The notes: a model not told the origin generated them from the sequence alone. DNA of 64,000 bases from JBKPNJ01 sp963695705 (GCA_963695705.1 CAVOHB010000006.1:372001-436000); one strand, 5' to 3'. Positions 35,510 to 44,659 are shown, numbered from the stretch's first letter. Made by a program: numbers and translations.

Positions 35510-35686
35510 GGTGCGGATACCTACTGCCCGGACCACTAGCATCTCCATCGAACTCGGACCTTCTGCCGGGTCCGTCGCCTCGCTCGCGTCACGCAAATCG
35601 AAGTCGTGGCCCGAGATCGATGACGCACTGCAGGCGGTGGCTTCCTGGCCAGCTCACGTCGACACGACTCGAGAGGCACAACGCTC

Positions 35687-36883
35687 ATGAGGATCTTGCT
35701 CGTCGGCGCCGGAGGCGTCGGCGCTGCGTTCTGCGCGATCGCGGCCCGGCGCAGCTTCTTCGACCAGATCGTGGTCGCCGACTACGACCTGGCCAAGGCG
35801 GGCCGGGCTGCGGTCGACGAACGGTTCGTCCCAGCGCGGATCGACGCCTCCAGTGCCGAGTCGGTCGCGGCGCTCGCCGTCGAGCACCGGGCCACCCACG
35901 TGATGAACGCGGTCGACCCCCGCTTCGTCACGTCGATCTTCGACGGCGCCATCGCCGCGGGGGCGGACTATCTCGACATGGCGATGAGCCTGTCCCGGCC
36001 CGATCCGGAGCGTCCGTACGAGAAGACCGGGGTGAGGCTCGGCGACTACCAGTTCGAGAAGGCGCCGGAATGGGAGGCCAAGGGACGTCTCGCGCTGGTC
36101 GGGATCGGTGTCGAGCCCGGCCTGTCCGACGTGTTCGCCCGGTACGCCGCCGACCACCTGTTCAGCGACATCGACCAGCTCGGCACCCGGGACGGGTCGA
36201 ATCTCACGGTCGAGGGCTATGACTTCGCACCGTCGTTCTCGATCTGGACGACGATCGAGGAGTGCCTCAACCCGCCGGTGGTCTGGGAGCGGGGACGCGG
36301 CTGGTTCACCACCGAGCCGTTCAGCGAGCCCGAGGTCTTCGACTTCCCCGACGGGATCGGACCGGTCGAGTGCGTCAACGTCGAGCACGAGGAGGTCCTG
36401 CTGATGCCCCGCTGGGTCGAGGCCCGGCGGGTGACGTTCAAGTACGGGCTCGGTGAGGAGTTCATCGACGTGCTCAAGACCCTGCACAAGCTCGGTCTGG
36501 ACCGCACCGAGAAGGTGACGGTCGGCGGCGCCGATGTCAGCCCGCGCGACGTGGTGGCGGCCTGTCTGCCCGATCCCGCCACCCTCGGCGACCGGATGCG
36601 CGGCAAGACCTGCGCCGGCCTGTGGGTCACCGGCACCGGCAAGGACGGCTCACCGCGCTCCACGTACCTCTACCACGTCGTCGACAACGAGTGGTCGATG
36701 CGCGAGTACGGCCACCAGTGCGTCGTCTGGCAGACGGCGGTCAACCCCGTGGTGGCGCTGGAGCTGCTGGCCACGGATGTCTGGTCGGGAGCGGGTGTGC
36801 TGGGGCCCGAGGCGTTCGACGCGGTCCCGTTCCTCGACCTGCTCACGGAGTACGCCTCCCCGTGGGGCTCACGGGACCAGTGA
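35687..36883 (+). CDS. Saccharopine dehydrogenase-family oxidoreductase
   Basis: A 398-aa NAD(P)-dependent enzyme. The N-terminal Rossmann fold begins ILLVGAGGVGAAFCAIAARR, with the acidic residue after strand 2 in VADYD. ATHVMNAVDPRFVTSIFDGA and GADYLDMAMS follow; VGIGVEPGLSDVFARYAAD marks the saccharopine-dehydrogenase C-terminal domain. The family covers saccharopine reductase and carboxy(nor)spermidine dehydrogenase, so a role in lysine or polyamine metabolism fits the context but is not proven. The start ATG has GAGAGG upstream. It is convergent with the aldo/keto reductase, only 4 bp apart. Confidence 0.87.
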   Translation: MRILLVGAGGVGAAFCAIAARRSFFDQIVVADYDLAKAGRAAVDERFVPARIDASSAESVAALAVEHRATHVMNAVDPRFVTSIFDGAIAAGADYLDMAMSLSRPDPERPYEKTGVRLGDYQFEKAPEWEAKGRLALVGIGVEPGLSDVFARYAADHLFSDIDQLGTRDGSNLTVEGYDFAPSFSIWTTIEECLNPPVVWERGRGWFTTEPFSEPEVFDFPDGIGPVECVNVEHEEVLLMPRWVEARRVTFKYGLGEEFIDVLKTLHKLGLDRTEKVTVGGADVSPRDVVAACLPDPATLGDRMRGKTCAGLWVTGTGKDGSPRSTYLYHVVDNEWSMREYGHQCVVWQTAVNPVVALELLATDVWSGAGVLGPEAFDAVPFLDLLTEYASPWGSRDQ

Positions 36884-36887
36884 CCAC

Positions 36888-37946
36888 TCAGGACTGGCTG
36901 GACGACGACCAGATGTTGATGTCGCTCTCGACCGCGAACGTGTCGATCTCGGCAAGCTCGGCGTCCTCGAACTCCAGTCGCTCGAGCGCGCCGATGTTCT
37001 GCTCAAGCTGGTCGACGCTGCTCGCACCGATCAACACCGAGGTGACGCGCTCGTCACGCAGTGCCCAGGCGAGTGCCATCTGCGCGAGCGACTGACCGCG
37101 CGACGTGGCGATCTCGCCGAGGCCGCGGATCCGCCGCAGGTTGTCCTCGTTGAGCATCTCCGCATTGAGCGAGGTGTCCCGGGACGCGCGGGAGCCCTCC
37201 GGCACGCCGTTCAGGTACTTGCTGGTCAGCATCCCCTGCGCGAGCGGTGAGAACACGATGCACCCCAGTCCCGTCTCGCCGAGCACGTCGAGCAGGTCGC
37301 GCTCGATCCAGCGGTTGAGCATCGAGTACGACGGCTGATGGATGAGCAGCGGCGTGCCGAGCCCGTTCATGATCTCGACGGCCTCGCGGGTCCGCTGCGC
37401 CGAGTACGACGAGATGCCCGCATACAGCGCCTTGCCCTGCCGGACGGCGCTGTCCAGCGCCCCCATCGTCTCCTCCAGCGGGGTGTCGGGGTCGAAGCGG
37501 TGGCTGTAGAAGATGTCGACGTACTCCAGTCCCATCCGGTGCAGGGACTGGTCCAGGCTTGCGTGCAGGTACTTCCGCGATCCGTGGTCGCCGTACGGGC
37601 CCGGCCACATGTCGTACCCCGCCTTGGACGAGATGACCATTTCGTCGCGGTAGCGCCTGAAGTCCTCGGCCATGACGCGTCCGAAGTTGGTCTCCGCCGA
37701 GCCGTAGGGAGGGCCGTAGTTGTTGGCCAGGTCGAAGTGGGTGATCCCCAGGTCGAACGCACGCCGCAGGATCGAGCGCTGGGTGTCCATCGACCGGTCG
37801 TCGCCGAAGTTCTGCCACAGCCCAAGCGAGATCGCGGGGAGGTCGAGGCCGCTGCGGCCGCACCGTCGGTAGGGAACCGAGTCACGTCGCGACTGGTCGT
37901 ACCGCCGTTCATCGGCCACGTAGTTGTCCAGGGTGAATTCGGTCAT
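36888..37946 (-). CDS. Aldo/keto reductase (YghZ/L-glyceraldehyde-3-phosphate reductase-like)
   Basis: A 352-aa NADPH-dependent AKR in the AKR14/YghZ branch. The catalytic tetrad region reads HFDLANNYGPPYGSAE (Asp, Tyr), ISSKAGYDMWPGPYGDHGSR (Lys) and DIFYSHRFDPDTPLEE (His). The WPGPYGDHGSRKY and FSPLAQGMLTSKYL segments are typical of YghZ, which reduces L-glyceraldehyde-3-phosphate and methylglyoxal. The C-terminal LIGASSVDQLEQNI binds cofactor. It may detoxify reactive aldehydes from the surrounding amine pathways. Confidence 0.9.
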   Translation of the reverse strand: MTEFTLDNYVADERRYDQSRRDSVPYRRCGRSGLDLPAISLGLWQNFGDDRSMDTQRSILRRAFDLGITHFDLANNYGPPYGSAETNFGRVMAEDFRRYRDEMVISSKAGYDMWPGPYGDHGSRKYLHASLDQSLHRMGLEYVDIFYSHRFDPDTPLEETMGALDSAVRQGKALYAGISSYSAQRTREAVEIMNGLGTPLLIHQPSYSMLNRWIERDLLDVLGETGLGCIVFSPLAQGMLTSKYLNGVPEGSRASRDTSLNAEMLNEDNLRRIRGLGEIATSRGQSLAQMALAWALRDERVTSVLIGASSVDQLEQNIGALERLEFEDAELAEIDTFAVESDINIWSSSSQS

Positions 37947-38109
37947 CCCACCAGTCTGTCGACCCGCTGTCGATCCCGCTCGGGTGGCTCTGCCCGAAGC
38001 CGGCCGGAACGCCTGGACGGGGGTGTGTCGTGGATGTTACGTCTCTGGTGAATATCCTCCGCATCGCCATCCGCCACCTGTTCGCTCGACCAAGGTGGAC
38101 CGGTTTGGG

Positions 38110-39462
38110 TCAGGCGGCGTGCTCGCTCAACACCTTGGTCAGCACGTCCATCCCCTCCTCGAGCAGTGGAAGCGGGATGACCAGCGGTGGCAGGAACCGC
38201 AGCACGTTGCCGAACGTGCCACAGGTCAGCACGAGCAGACCCTCGGCGTGGGCCGCCGCCGCGATCGTGGCCGCGGCCTGGGGGTTCGGGCGGTTGGTGC
38301 CCGGCTCGACGAGCTCGATGGCGACCATCGCCCCGCGACCGCGCACGTCCCCGATCACCGGATGACGGGTCTGCAGCTCGCGCAGTCGCGGAAGCAGGAT
38401 GTCGCCGATGCTTCTCGCCCGGCCGGCCAGGTCCTGCGACCGCATGGTCGCGATCGCGCCCAGCGCGGCGGCGCAGGCCACCGGGTTCCCGCCGTACGTG
38501 CCACCGAGACCACCGGCGTGCACGGCGTCCATGATCTCGGCCCGGCCGGTGACACCCGCCAGTGGCAGCCCACCGGCCAGCGCCTTGGCGGTCGTGACGA
38601 GGTCCGGCACGACTCCCTCGTGTTCGCAGGCGAACCAGTCGCCGGTTCGGCACAGGCCGGTCTGGATCTCGTCGGCGACGAAGACCACGCCATGGTCGCG
38701 GCACCAGGCCGAGATGGCGGGCAGGAAACCGGTGGCCGGGACGACGAAGCCGCCCTCGCCCTGGATCGGCTCGAGCACGACGCAGGCAAGGTTGTCGGCA
38801 CCGATCTGCTTCTCGATCACCTCGATCGCCCGCGCCGCCGCACCCTGGCCGTCGATGGCCGACGGTTCGCGGTAGGGGTAGGACATCGGCACCCGGTAGA
38901 TCTCGCCGGCGAACGGGCCGAAGCCGTTCTTGTAGGGCATGTTCTTGGCGGTCATCGCCATCGTGAGGTTGGTCCTGCCGTGGTACGCGTGGTCGAAGAC
39001 CGCGACGGCGTCCCGTCCGGTGTGGACGCGGGCTATCTTCACCGCGTTCTCGACCGCCTCGGCTCCGGAGTTGAACAGGGCCGACTTCTTCGGGTGGTCG
39101 CCCGGCGTCAGCTCCCCGAGAAGCTCGCAGACCTCGACGTACCCCTCGTACGGCGTGATCATGAAGCAGGTATGGGTGAACGCTCGCACCTGCTCGGTGA
39201 CCCTACGGACGACCTCGGGTGCCGCATTGCCGACGCTGGTGACGGCGATGCCGGCCCCCAGGTCGATCAGGGAGTTGCCGTCGACGTCCACGATCACACC
39301 ACCGCCGGCCCGCTCGACGAACACCGGCAGCATCGTGCTGACTCCGGACGCGACAGCGGCCCTGCGGCGGGCGATCAGCTCCTGGGAGCGCGGTCCGGGG
39401 ATCGAGGTGACAAGGCGGCGCTCCTGCGGGAGCGAGAAGTCGGTTTCGTGGGAGGGCGTCAT
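38110..39462 (-). CDS. gabT: 4-aminobutyrate aminotransferase
   Basis: A 450-aa class III PLP aminotransferase close to bacterial GabT. It has ALFNSGAEAVENAVKIARVH, the FDHAYHGRTNLTMAMTAKNM segment, VLEPIQGEGGFVVPA, FVADEIQTGLCRTGDWF with the PLP Asp, and TTAKALAGGLPLAGVTG with the Schiff-base Lys. It converts GABA and 2-oxoglutarate to succinate semialdehyde and glutamate. ATG 39462 is chosen for its family N-terminus, though the ribosome site is weak. It is divergent from dxr across 68 bp. Together with the two aldehyde dehydrogenases it completes a putrescine-to-succinate-semialdehyde route; no succinate-semialdehyde dehydrogenase is obvious here. Confidence 0.92.
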   Translation of the reverse strand: MTPSHETDFSLPQERRLVTSIPGPRSQELIARRRAAVASGVSTMLPVFVERAGGGVIVDVDGNSLIDLGAGIAVTSVGNAAPEVVRRVTEQVRAFTHTCFMITPYEGYVEVCELLGELTPGDHPKKSALFNSGAEAVENAVKIARVHTGRDAVAVFDHAYHGRTNLTMAMTAKNMPYKNGFGPFAGEIYRVPMSYPYREPSAIDGQGAAARAIEVIEKQIGADNLACVVLEPIQGEGGFVVPATGFLPAISAWCRDHGVVFVADEIQTGLCRTGDWFACEHEGVVPDLVTTAKALAGGLPLAGVTGRAEIMDAVHAGGLGGTYGGNPVACAAALGAIATMRSQDLAGRARSIGDILLPRLRELQTRHPVIGDVRGRGAMVAIELVEPGTNRPNPQAAATIAAAAHAEGLLVLTCGTFGNVLRFLPPLVIPLPLLEEGMDVLTKVLSEHAA

Positions 39463-39530
39463 GGGACCAACGTAGGAGGGTTGGGTGTGAGCAGCAACCA
39501 AGGGCCTGCCGGGGATGGGACACTCGGGGG

Positions 39531-40758
39531 GTGACCGGACGACGTGACATCGTGATCCTCGGGTCGACCGGTTCGGTCGGCACGCAGGCGCTGGATGTCG
39601 TACGCCGGCATCCCGACCGGTTCCGGGTCGTGGCGCTGGCCTCCGGTGGCGCCGATCCGGGTCTGCTCGCGGAGCAGGCGATCGAGTTCGGTGTCGACGT
39701 CGTCGCGATCGCCAGGGGGACGGCGGGGCAGGACCTGCAGCTGGCGCTCTACGCCAGCGCGCAGCGCCGCGGCTTCAGCCTCGGCCGGCAGCGCGTGCCC
39801 AGGATCCTCATCGGGCCCGAGGCGGCCACCGAGGCGGCGACGCTGCCCTGTGACCTGGTCCTCAACGCGATCACGGGTGCGGTGGGCCTGCGACCCACAC
39901 TGGCCGCTCTCGACGCCGGTGCCATCCTCGCCCTGGCCAACAAGGAGTCGCTCATCGTCGGAGGGACACTCGTCACCCAGGCGGCCCGTCCGGGTCAGAT
40001 CGTGCCGGTCGACTCCGAGCACTCGGCGCTGGCGCAGTGCCTGCGGGCCGGAAGTCCTCAGGAGGTGCAGCGACTGGTTCTCACCGCCAGCGGCGGCCCG
40101 TTCCGGGGCCGTACCCGGGAACAGCTCACCGCCGTCACGCCCGAGCAGGCACTGGCGCACCCGACCTGGACGATGGGTCCGATGGTGACGATCAACTCCG
40201 CGACCCTGATGAACAAGGGGCTGGAGGTGATCGAGGCGCATCTGCTGTTCGGCGTACCGTACGACCGCATCGACGTCGTGGTGCACCCCCAGTCCGTGGT
40301 GCACTCGATGGTCGAGTTCGTGGACGGCTCGACGTTGGCCCAGGCCTCGCCGCCCGACATGCGGCTGCCGATCGCGCTGGGGCTGTCCTGGCCGGACCGG
40401 ACCCCGGGCGCCGCCTCGGCCTGCGACTGGTCGGCAGCGTCGACCTGGGAGTTCTTCCCCCTCGATGAGGACGTGTTCCCGGCCGTTCGGCTGGCCGCCG
40501 AGGCGGGGCGCACCGGCGGCACGGCTCCCGCGGTCTGCAACGCGGCCAACGAGGTGTGCGTCGAGGCGTTCCTGTCCGGCCGGTTGCGATTCGACGCGAT
40601 CATCGACTCAGTCGCTGCTGTGCTGGCCCGCGCACGACGTAGGCTCTACAGCAACGATGCACGCTGTCGACGACGTACTCGAGGCGGACCGCTGGGCGCG
40701 CGACTGCGCCTACGAGGTCACGGGACTCGCGACGACCAGCCCGACGACGGGGAGGTGA
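39531..40758 (+). CDS. dxr: 1-deoxy-D-xylulose-5-phosphate reductoisomerase (3' frame broken)
   Basis: DXR, the NADPH- and metal-dependent second enzyme of the MEP isoprenoid pathway. It has the LGSTGSVGTQALDVVRRHPD NADPH loop, LANKESLIVGG, VDSEHSALAQCL with the metal ligands, TASGGPFRGR and NKGLEVIEAHLLF. Near 40627-40629 an extra C in CCC shifts the frame. The expected C-terminus (HAVDDVLEADRWARD) is then in the next frame and ends at 40758. Without correction the frame would run on into rseP as an 847-aa open frame. The GTG start has CGGGGG upstream. It is the first of dxr-rseP-ispG. Confidence 0.92.
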
Positions 40759-40766
40759 GGACCACT

Positions 40767-42074
40767 GTGACCGGCCTGGTGTATGCGGTGGGAGTCGCGC
40801 TCTTCGCGCTCGGCCTGCTGGCCTCGATCGCCCTCCACGAGGTCGGGCACATGGTCCCGGCGAAGAAGTTCGGGATCAAGGTGACCCAGTACTTCGTCGG
40901 CTTCGGCAAGAACCTGTGGTCGTTCAGGCGGGGCGAGACCGAGTACGGCATCAAGGCGATCCCTCTGGGCGGCTACGTCCGGCTGGTCGGCATGTTCCCT
41001 CCCGCGAAGGACCAGGCCGCGGGGACGGTGCGGAAGTCGAGCACGGGCATGTTCTCGGCGCTGGTCGCCGATGCGCGGACGGCGGAGTACGAGCACGTGG
41101 GTCCCGGCGACGAGGAGCGGCTTTTCTACCGCAAGCCGTGGTGGCAGAAGCTGATCGTGATGTCGGGCGGGCCACTGGTCAACGTGTTCCTGGCGGTGCT
41201 GATCCTCGGCGGCGTCTTCATGGGCTTCGGGGTGTACGAACCCAAGCCTGTCGTCGCCCAGGTCTCCGACTGCGTGATCCCGGCGTCCGAGGCGGGACGG
41301 CAGTGCAAACCCTCCGATCCCGTCGCTCCGGCCAAGGCCGCCGGCCTGCAGACCGGAGACCGCATCGTGGCGTTCAACGGTGTGCACATCACCGACTGGG
41401 ACCAGCTGACCGGGTTGATCCGGAGCAACGGCAACGGCCAGGCGACACTGGTGTACGAGCGCAATGGGATGTCCCACACGGTGCAGACCGAGACGCTGGT
41501 CTCGCAGCGTCCCGATTTGAGCGACCCGACCAAGACCGTCGATGTCGGGTTCTTCGGGGTCGCACCCGAGCAGGTCCGTGAACGACAGGGACCGGCATAC
41601 GTGGCCAGCACGATGTGGGACTACACCGAGAAGACCGCGGGCGCAATCGTCCACATGCCGCAGAAGATGGTGGGCGTGTTCCAGGCCGCTTTCGGCGGCG
41701 GGGAGCGAGACCAGCAGTCGCCGATGAGCGTCGTGGGGGCCAGCCGGGTCGCCGGTGAGCTCGCCAGCACGAAGGATCTGACCGTCGCCGACCGGATCGC
41801 GAGCGTGCTCGGCCTGCTCGGCGTGGTGAACCTGTTCGTCGCGCTGTTCAACTTCATCCCGCTGCTGCCGCTCGACGGCGGTCACATCGCAGGTGCGCTC
41901 TACGAGGCGGTGCGACGGGGGATCGCCAGGATCCGAGGGCGGCCGGACCCGGGGTTCGTGGACGTGGCCAAGCTGCTGCCGATCGCGTACGTCGCGGCGA
42001 GCATCATCATCGTGATGGGCGTGCTACTCGTTTACGCCGATCTCGTCAACCCGGTCAGGCTCGGCACCGGCTGA
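40767..42074 (+). CDS. rseP: Site-2-type intramembrane zinc metalloprotease RseP/Rip1
   Basis: A 435-aa membrane protease. The zinc motif HEVGH lies in the first membrane segment (ASIALHEVGHMVPAKKFGIK), PDZ-like sequence follows (AKAAGLQTGDRIVAFNGVHI), and the third zinc ligand region is FNFIPLLPLDGGHIAGALYE. It releases membrane-anchored anti-sigma factors in regulated proteolysis; the mycobacterial homologue Rip1 has this same position between dxr and ispG. GTG 40767 follows GGGGAGGTGAGG. The apparent join to dxr is caused by the frame break in dxr. Confidence 0.94.
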   Translation: MTGLVYAVGVALFALGLLASIALHEVGHMVPAKKFGIKVTQYFVGFGKNLWSFRRGETEYGIKAIPLGGYVRLVGMFPPAKDQAAGTVRKSSTGMFSALVADARTAEYEHVGPGDEERLFYRKPWWQKLIVMSGGPLVNVFLAVLILGGVFMGFGVYEPKPVVAQVSDCVIPASEAGRQCKPSDPVAPAKAAGLQTGDRIVAFNGVHITDWDQLTGLIRSNGNGQATLVYERNGMSHTVQTETLVSQRPDLSDPTKTVDVGFFGVAPEQVRERQGPAYVASTMWDYTEKTAGAIVHMPQKMVGVFQAAFGGGERDQQSPMSVVGASRVAGELASTKDLTVADRIASVLGLLGVVNLFVALFNFIPLLPLDGGHIAGALYEAVRRGIARIRGRPDPGFVDVAKLLPIAYVAASIIIVMGVLLVYADLVNPVRLGTG

Positions 42075-42116
42075 CAGGCGTATCCGCGTACCCGCCACTG
42101 ATCAGACAAGGACATC

Positions 42117-43280
42117 ATGACCTCGGTCGACCTGGGAATGCCCGCCGCGCCACCGCCGGTTCTCGCGGCCCGGCGGCGGTCACGCCAGATCGCAGTCGGC
42201 AAGGTGCTCGTCGGCGGCGACGCACCGGTCTCGGTGCAGTCGATGACGACGACGCCGACCACCGACGTCGACGCCACGCTGCAGCAGATCGCCGAGCTGA
42301 CGGCGGCCGGCTGCGACATCGTCCGGGTGGCGTGCCCGTCACAGGATGACGCCGAGGCGCTGCCCCAGATCGCCTCGCACAGCCAGATCCCGGTGATCGC
42401 CGACATCCACTTCCAGCCCAAGTACGTCTTCGCAGCGATCGACGCCGGCTGCGCGGCGGTGCGGGTCAACCCCGGCAACATCCGCAAGTTCGACGACCAG
42501 GTCAGGCAGATCGCCGCCGCCGCCAGGGACCGGGGAATCTCCATCCGGATCGGCGTGAACGCCGGCTCGCTGGACCCGCGGCTGCTCGCCAAGCACGGCA
42601 AGGCGACGCCCGAGGCGCTGGTCGAGTCCGCCATGTGGGAGGCGAGCCTGTTCGAGGAACACGACTTCCACGACTTCAAGATCTCGGTCAAGCACCATGA
42701 CCCGGTCATCATGGTGCGGGCGTACGAGATGCTCGCCGAGCGCGGGGACTGGCCGCTGCACCTGGGTGTCACCGAGGCGGGACCGGCCTTCCAGGGCACG
42801 ATCAAGTCGTCGGTCGCGTTCGGCGCGCTGCTCTCGCGCGGCATCGGCGACACGATCCGGGTGTCGCTCTCCGCGCCGCCGGTCGAGGAGGTCAAGGTCG
42901 GCCTGCAGATCCTGCAGTCGCTCAACCTTCGGGAGCGGAGGCTGGAGATCGTGTCGTGCCCGTCGTGCGGCCGGGCCCAGGTCGACGTCTACCGGCTGGC
43001 GGACGAGGTCACCGCCGGGCTCGAGGGCATGGAGGTGCCGCTGCGGGTGGCGGTGATGGGCTGCGTGGTCAACGGACCCGGCGAGGCACGCGAGGCCGAT
43101 CTCGGAGTCGCCTCCGGCAACGGGAAGGGTCAGATCTTCGTGCGCGGCGAGGTGATCAAGACCGTCCCCGAGTCGCAGATCGTCGAGACGCTGATCGAGG
43201 AGGCGATGCGGATCGCCGAGGAGATGGGCGAGCCGATCGACGACGCGGAGTCCGGGGCGCCCGTCGTCACCGTGCGCTGA
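42117..43280 (+). CDS. ispG: 4-hydroxy-3-methylbut-2-enyl-diphosphate synthase
   Basis: IspG (GcpE), 387 aa, a [4Fe-4S] enzyme of the MEP pathway that makes HMBPP from methylerythritol cyclodiphosphate. It has VSVQSMTTTPTTDVDATLQQ, IPVIADIHFQPKYVFAAIDA and VRVNPGNIRKFD in the TIM barrel. The cluster cysteines are in SCPSCGRAQVD and GCVVNGPGEARE. It lacks the insert domain of plant enzymes. It is 42 bp from rseP and probably co-transcribed; dxr and ispG encode two steps of one pathway. Confidence 0.97.
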   Translation: MTSVDLGMPAAPPPVLAARRRSRQIAVGKVLVGGDAPVSVQSMTTTPTTDVDATLQQIAELTAAGCDIVRVACPSQDDAEALPQIASHSQIPVIADIHFQPKYVFAAIDAGCAAVRVNPGNIRKFDDQVRQIAAAARDRGISIRIGVNAGSLDPRLLAKHGKATPEALVESAMWEASLFEEHDFHDFKISVKHHDPVIMVRAYEMLAERGDWPLHLGVTEAGPAFQGTIKSSVAFGALLSRGIGDTIRVSLSAPPVEEVKVGLQILQSLNLRERRLEIVSCPSCGRAQVDVYRLADEVTAGLEGMEVPLRVAVMGCVVNGPGEAREADLGVASGNGKGQIFVRGEVIKTVPESQIVETLIEEAMRIAEEMGEPIDDAESGAPVVTVR

Positions 43281-43310
43281 CGCAGGCGCGGCTCGAGTCG
43301 CGCGGAGCGG

Positions 43311-43676
43311 CTAGCGCGAGGCGTAGAGCTCGACCAGGACGCCGTGCGGTCCTGCGACGTACGCGGTCGTGGTCCCCCAGTCGGTGTCGACCGGCTCGAG
43401 GACGATGTCCCCTCCGCGGGCGCGAACCGTCTCGACCTCCGCTCTTACGTCGTCGCAGCTGCACTGCAGCAACGTCCCCCCATGCGGGCGGATGTCATCG
43501 ATCAGCGCGCCGCGATGCAGGGCGATCGTGATCGCACCCGCCTTGACCTCCGCATAGCCGTCGCCGGCCTCGCCGGACACCTCCATCCCCAGGACGTCGG
43601 CGAAGAACCTCGCGATGTCGGCGTTCTGCTCGTCGGTCCGGGAGAGGATTCCGAGGTGGTCGAACCGGATGCTCAT
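43311..43676 (-). CDS. VOC (glyoxalase/bleomycin-resistance) family protein
   Basis: A 121-aa single VOC domain: MSIRFDHLGILSRTDEQNAD, then FFADVLGMEVSGEAGDGYAE, ending TTAYVAGPHGVLVELYASR with the usual C-terminal Glu metal ligand. The family includes lyases, dioxygenases and resistance proteins; no substrate can be read. ATG 43676 has AAGGAG upstream. It is divergent from the ribbon-helix-helix gene, sharing a 48-bp region, so both may be under the same regulator. Confidence 0.85.
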   Translation of the reverse strand: MSIRFDHLGILSRTDEQNADIARFFADVLGMEVSGEAGDGYAEVKAGAITIALHRGALIDDIRPHGGTLLQCSCDDVRAEVETVRARGGDIVLEPVDTDWGTTTAYVAGPHGVLVELYASR

Positions 43677-43688
43677 GGCTGTAGCTCC

Positions 43689-43724
43689 TTGACTCCAGAC
43701 TGTTAGGATGCTAGTAACATAGCC
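43689..43724 (+). promoter_or_regulatory. Promoter and possible operator of the RHH/VOC operon
   Basis: TTGACT at 43689-43694, a 17-bp spacer, and TAGTAA at 43712-43717, eight bases before the ATG: a good sigma-70-type promoter. An inverted repeat TGTTA (43701-43705)/TAACA (43715-43719) spans the spacer and -10 box, a plausible site for the ribbon-helix-helix protein encoded immediately downstream. The VOC gene starts on the other strand at 43676. Confidence 0.6.
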
Positions 43725-43898
43725 ATGGGTGGAACCGGTCGCAAGGCCACCGACAAGGCACAGTTCAACGTGTACCTTCCCCCGGCGCTCGTCAGACGCG
43801 TGAAGCACAAGGCGATCGACGAGGGTGTGAGCCTGTCCACACTGGTGGACACCGCGCTCGAGGAGTACCTGAAGAAGCATGGAGAGGCAGCGGGATGA
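43725..43898 (+). CDS. Ribbon-helix-helix (CopG/Arc-type) DNA-binding protein
   Basis: A 57-aa protein. Residues 13-50 read FNVYLPPALVRRVKHKAIDE then GVSLSTLVDTALEEYLKKHG: one beta strand and two helices of a CopG/Arc-type ribbon-helix-helix repressor. The N-terminus is short and basic. Its TGA overlaps the ATG of the next gene (ATGA), so translation is coupled. The size and fold match antitoxins, but the partner is a two-domain VOC protein and not a known toxin, so a local transcriptional repressor is the better call. Confidence 0.82.
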   Translation: MGGTGRKATDKAQFNVYLPPALVRRVKHKAIDEGVSLSTLVDTALEEYLKKHGEAAG

Positions 43899-44659
43899 GA
43901 AGCCCTGATGTGGTCGTGCGTCCGCTCCGGTTCACCAACCGGATCGAGGCGATGACGAGCTTTCTGAAAGCCGTCGGGCTGCGCTCGCGGGTCGAGTCCG
44001 AACGCGGTGGCTGGGTCAACATGGTCGCGGGAGCGGGCATGGTGGCGCTGCACTCCGCCGAGGCCAGCGCCACCGGTGGGAAGCCCGGCGAGACCCGGTT
44101 GAGCTTCGAGGGCAGCGATCTCGACGCGCTGGCCAAACGGCTGGTGGATGCCGGGTTCGCCGATGCGACCGTCTGGGATGAGTCGTACGGCCGGGTCCTG
44201 TCGGTGACGGATCCCACCGGGGACCAGATGTGGGTCGACGGATACAACGACGACGACTACGGGTTCGAGGTGCACGACCCGGAGCGGGATCCACGGCTGC
44301 GCGTGATGCCGGTCCGTTTCGCCGAGCCGGCGGGGCCGATCGCAGTGCTGCTGGAGTCCTTCGGCCTCGAACGCCGCGACGTCGGCTCCAGTCAGCACTG
44401 GGCGACCTTCGGTGGGCACGCCGGGCTCGTCGCTCTCTATCCGCCGGTCGACGACACCGGTCTGGTCGCCGGGCCGGGAACCGTCCAGCTGGCTTTCGAG
44501 ACCGACGAGCCGCTGGCGGACGTCGCCGACAGGCTGGCAGCCGCTGGGTTCGCAGACACGGTCGTCAGCCCGCGCGATTTCGGTGAGGAGCTCCGCGTCA
44601 CCGACCCCGACGGTCAGCCGGTTGCCGTTTACCATCCGCCGTTGCGTCATGCGTCCTGA
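43895..44659 (+). CDS. Two-domain VOC family protein
   Basis: A 254-aa protein with two glyoxalase-like halves: residues 5-120 (VRPLRFTNRIEAMTSFLKAV to DPTGDQMWVDGY) and 130-250 (VRFAEPAGPIAVLLESFGLE to DPDGQPVAVYHPP). The classic metal-binding His/Glu set is incomplete, so it may bind a ligand rather than catalyse. It overlaps the ribbon-helix-helix gene by four bases, and that regulator probably controls it. Its last codons and stop lie in a perfect 44-bp palindrome. Confidence 0.82.
   Translation: MRSPDVVVRPLRFTNRIEAMTSFLKAVGLRSRVESERGGWVNMVAGAGMVALHSAEASATGGKPGETRLSFEGSDLDALAKRLVDAGFADATVWDESYGRVLSVTDPTGDQMWVDGYNDDDYGFEVHDPERDPRLRVMPVRFAEPAGPIAVLLESFGLERRDVGSSQHWATFGGHAGLVALYPPVDDTGLVAGPGTVQLAFETDEPLADVADRLAAAGFADTVVSPRDFGEELRVTDPDGQPVAVYHPPLRHAS

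Noticed and set aside
39531..42074. A single 847-aa open frame joining dxr and the RseP protease
   Set aside because: The expected DXR C-terminus lies in the next frame and ends at 40758; the join results from one extra C near 40628, and RseP has its own GTG start and ribosome site.
43725..43898. Antitoxin of a classic toxin-antitoxin pair
   Set aside because: The coupled partner is a two-domain VOC protein without any known toxin fold.
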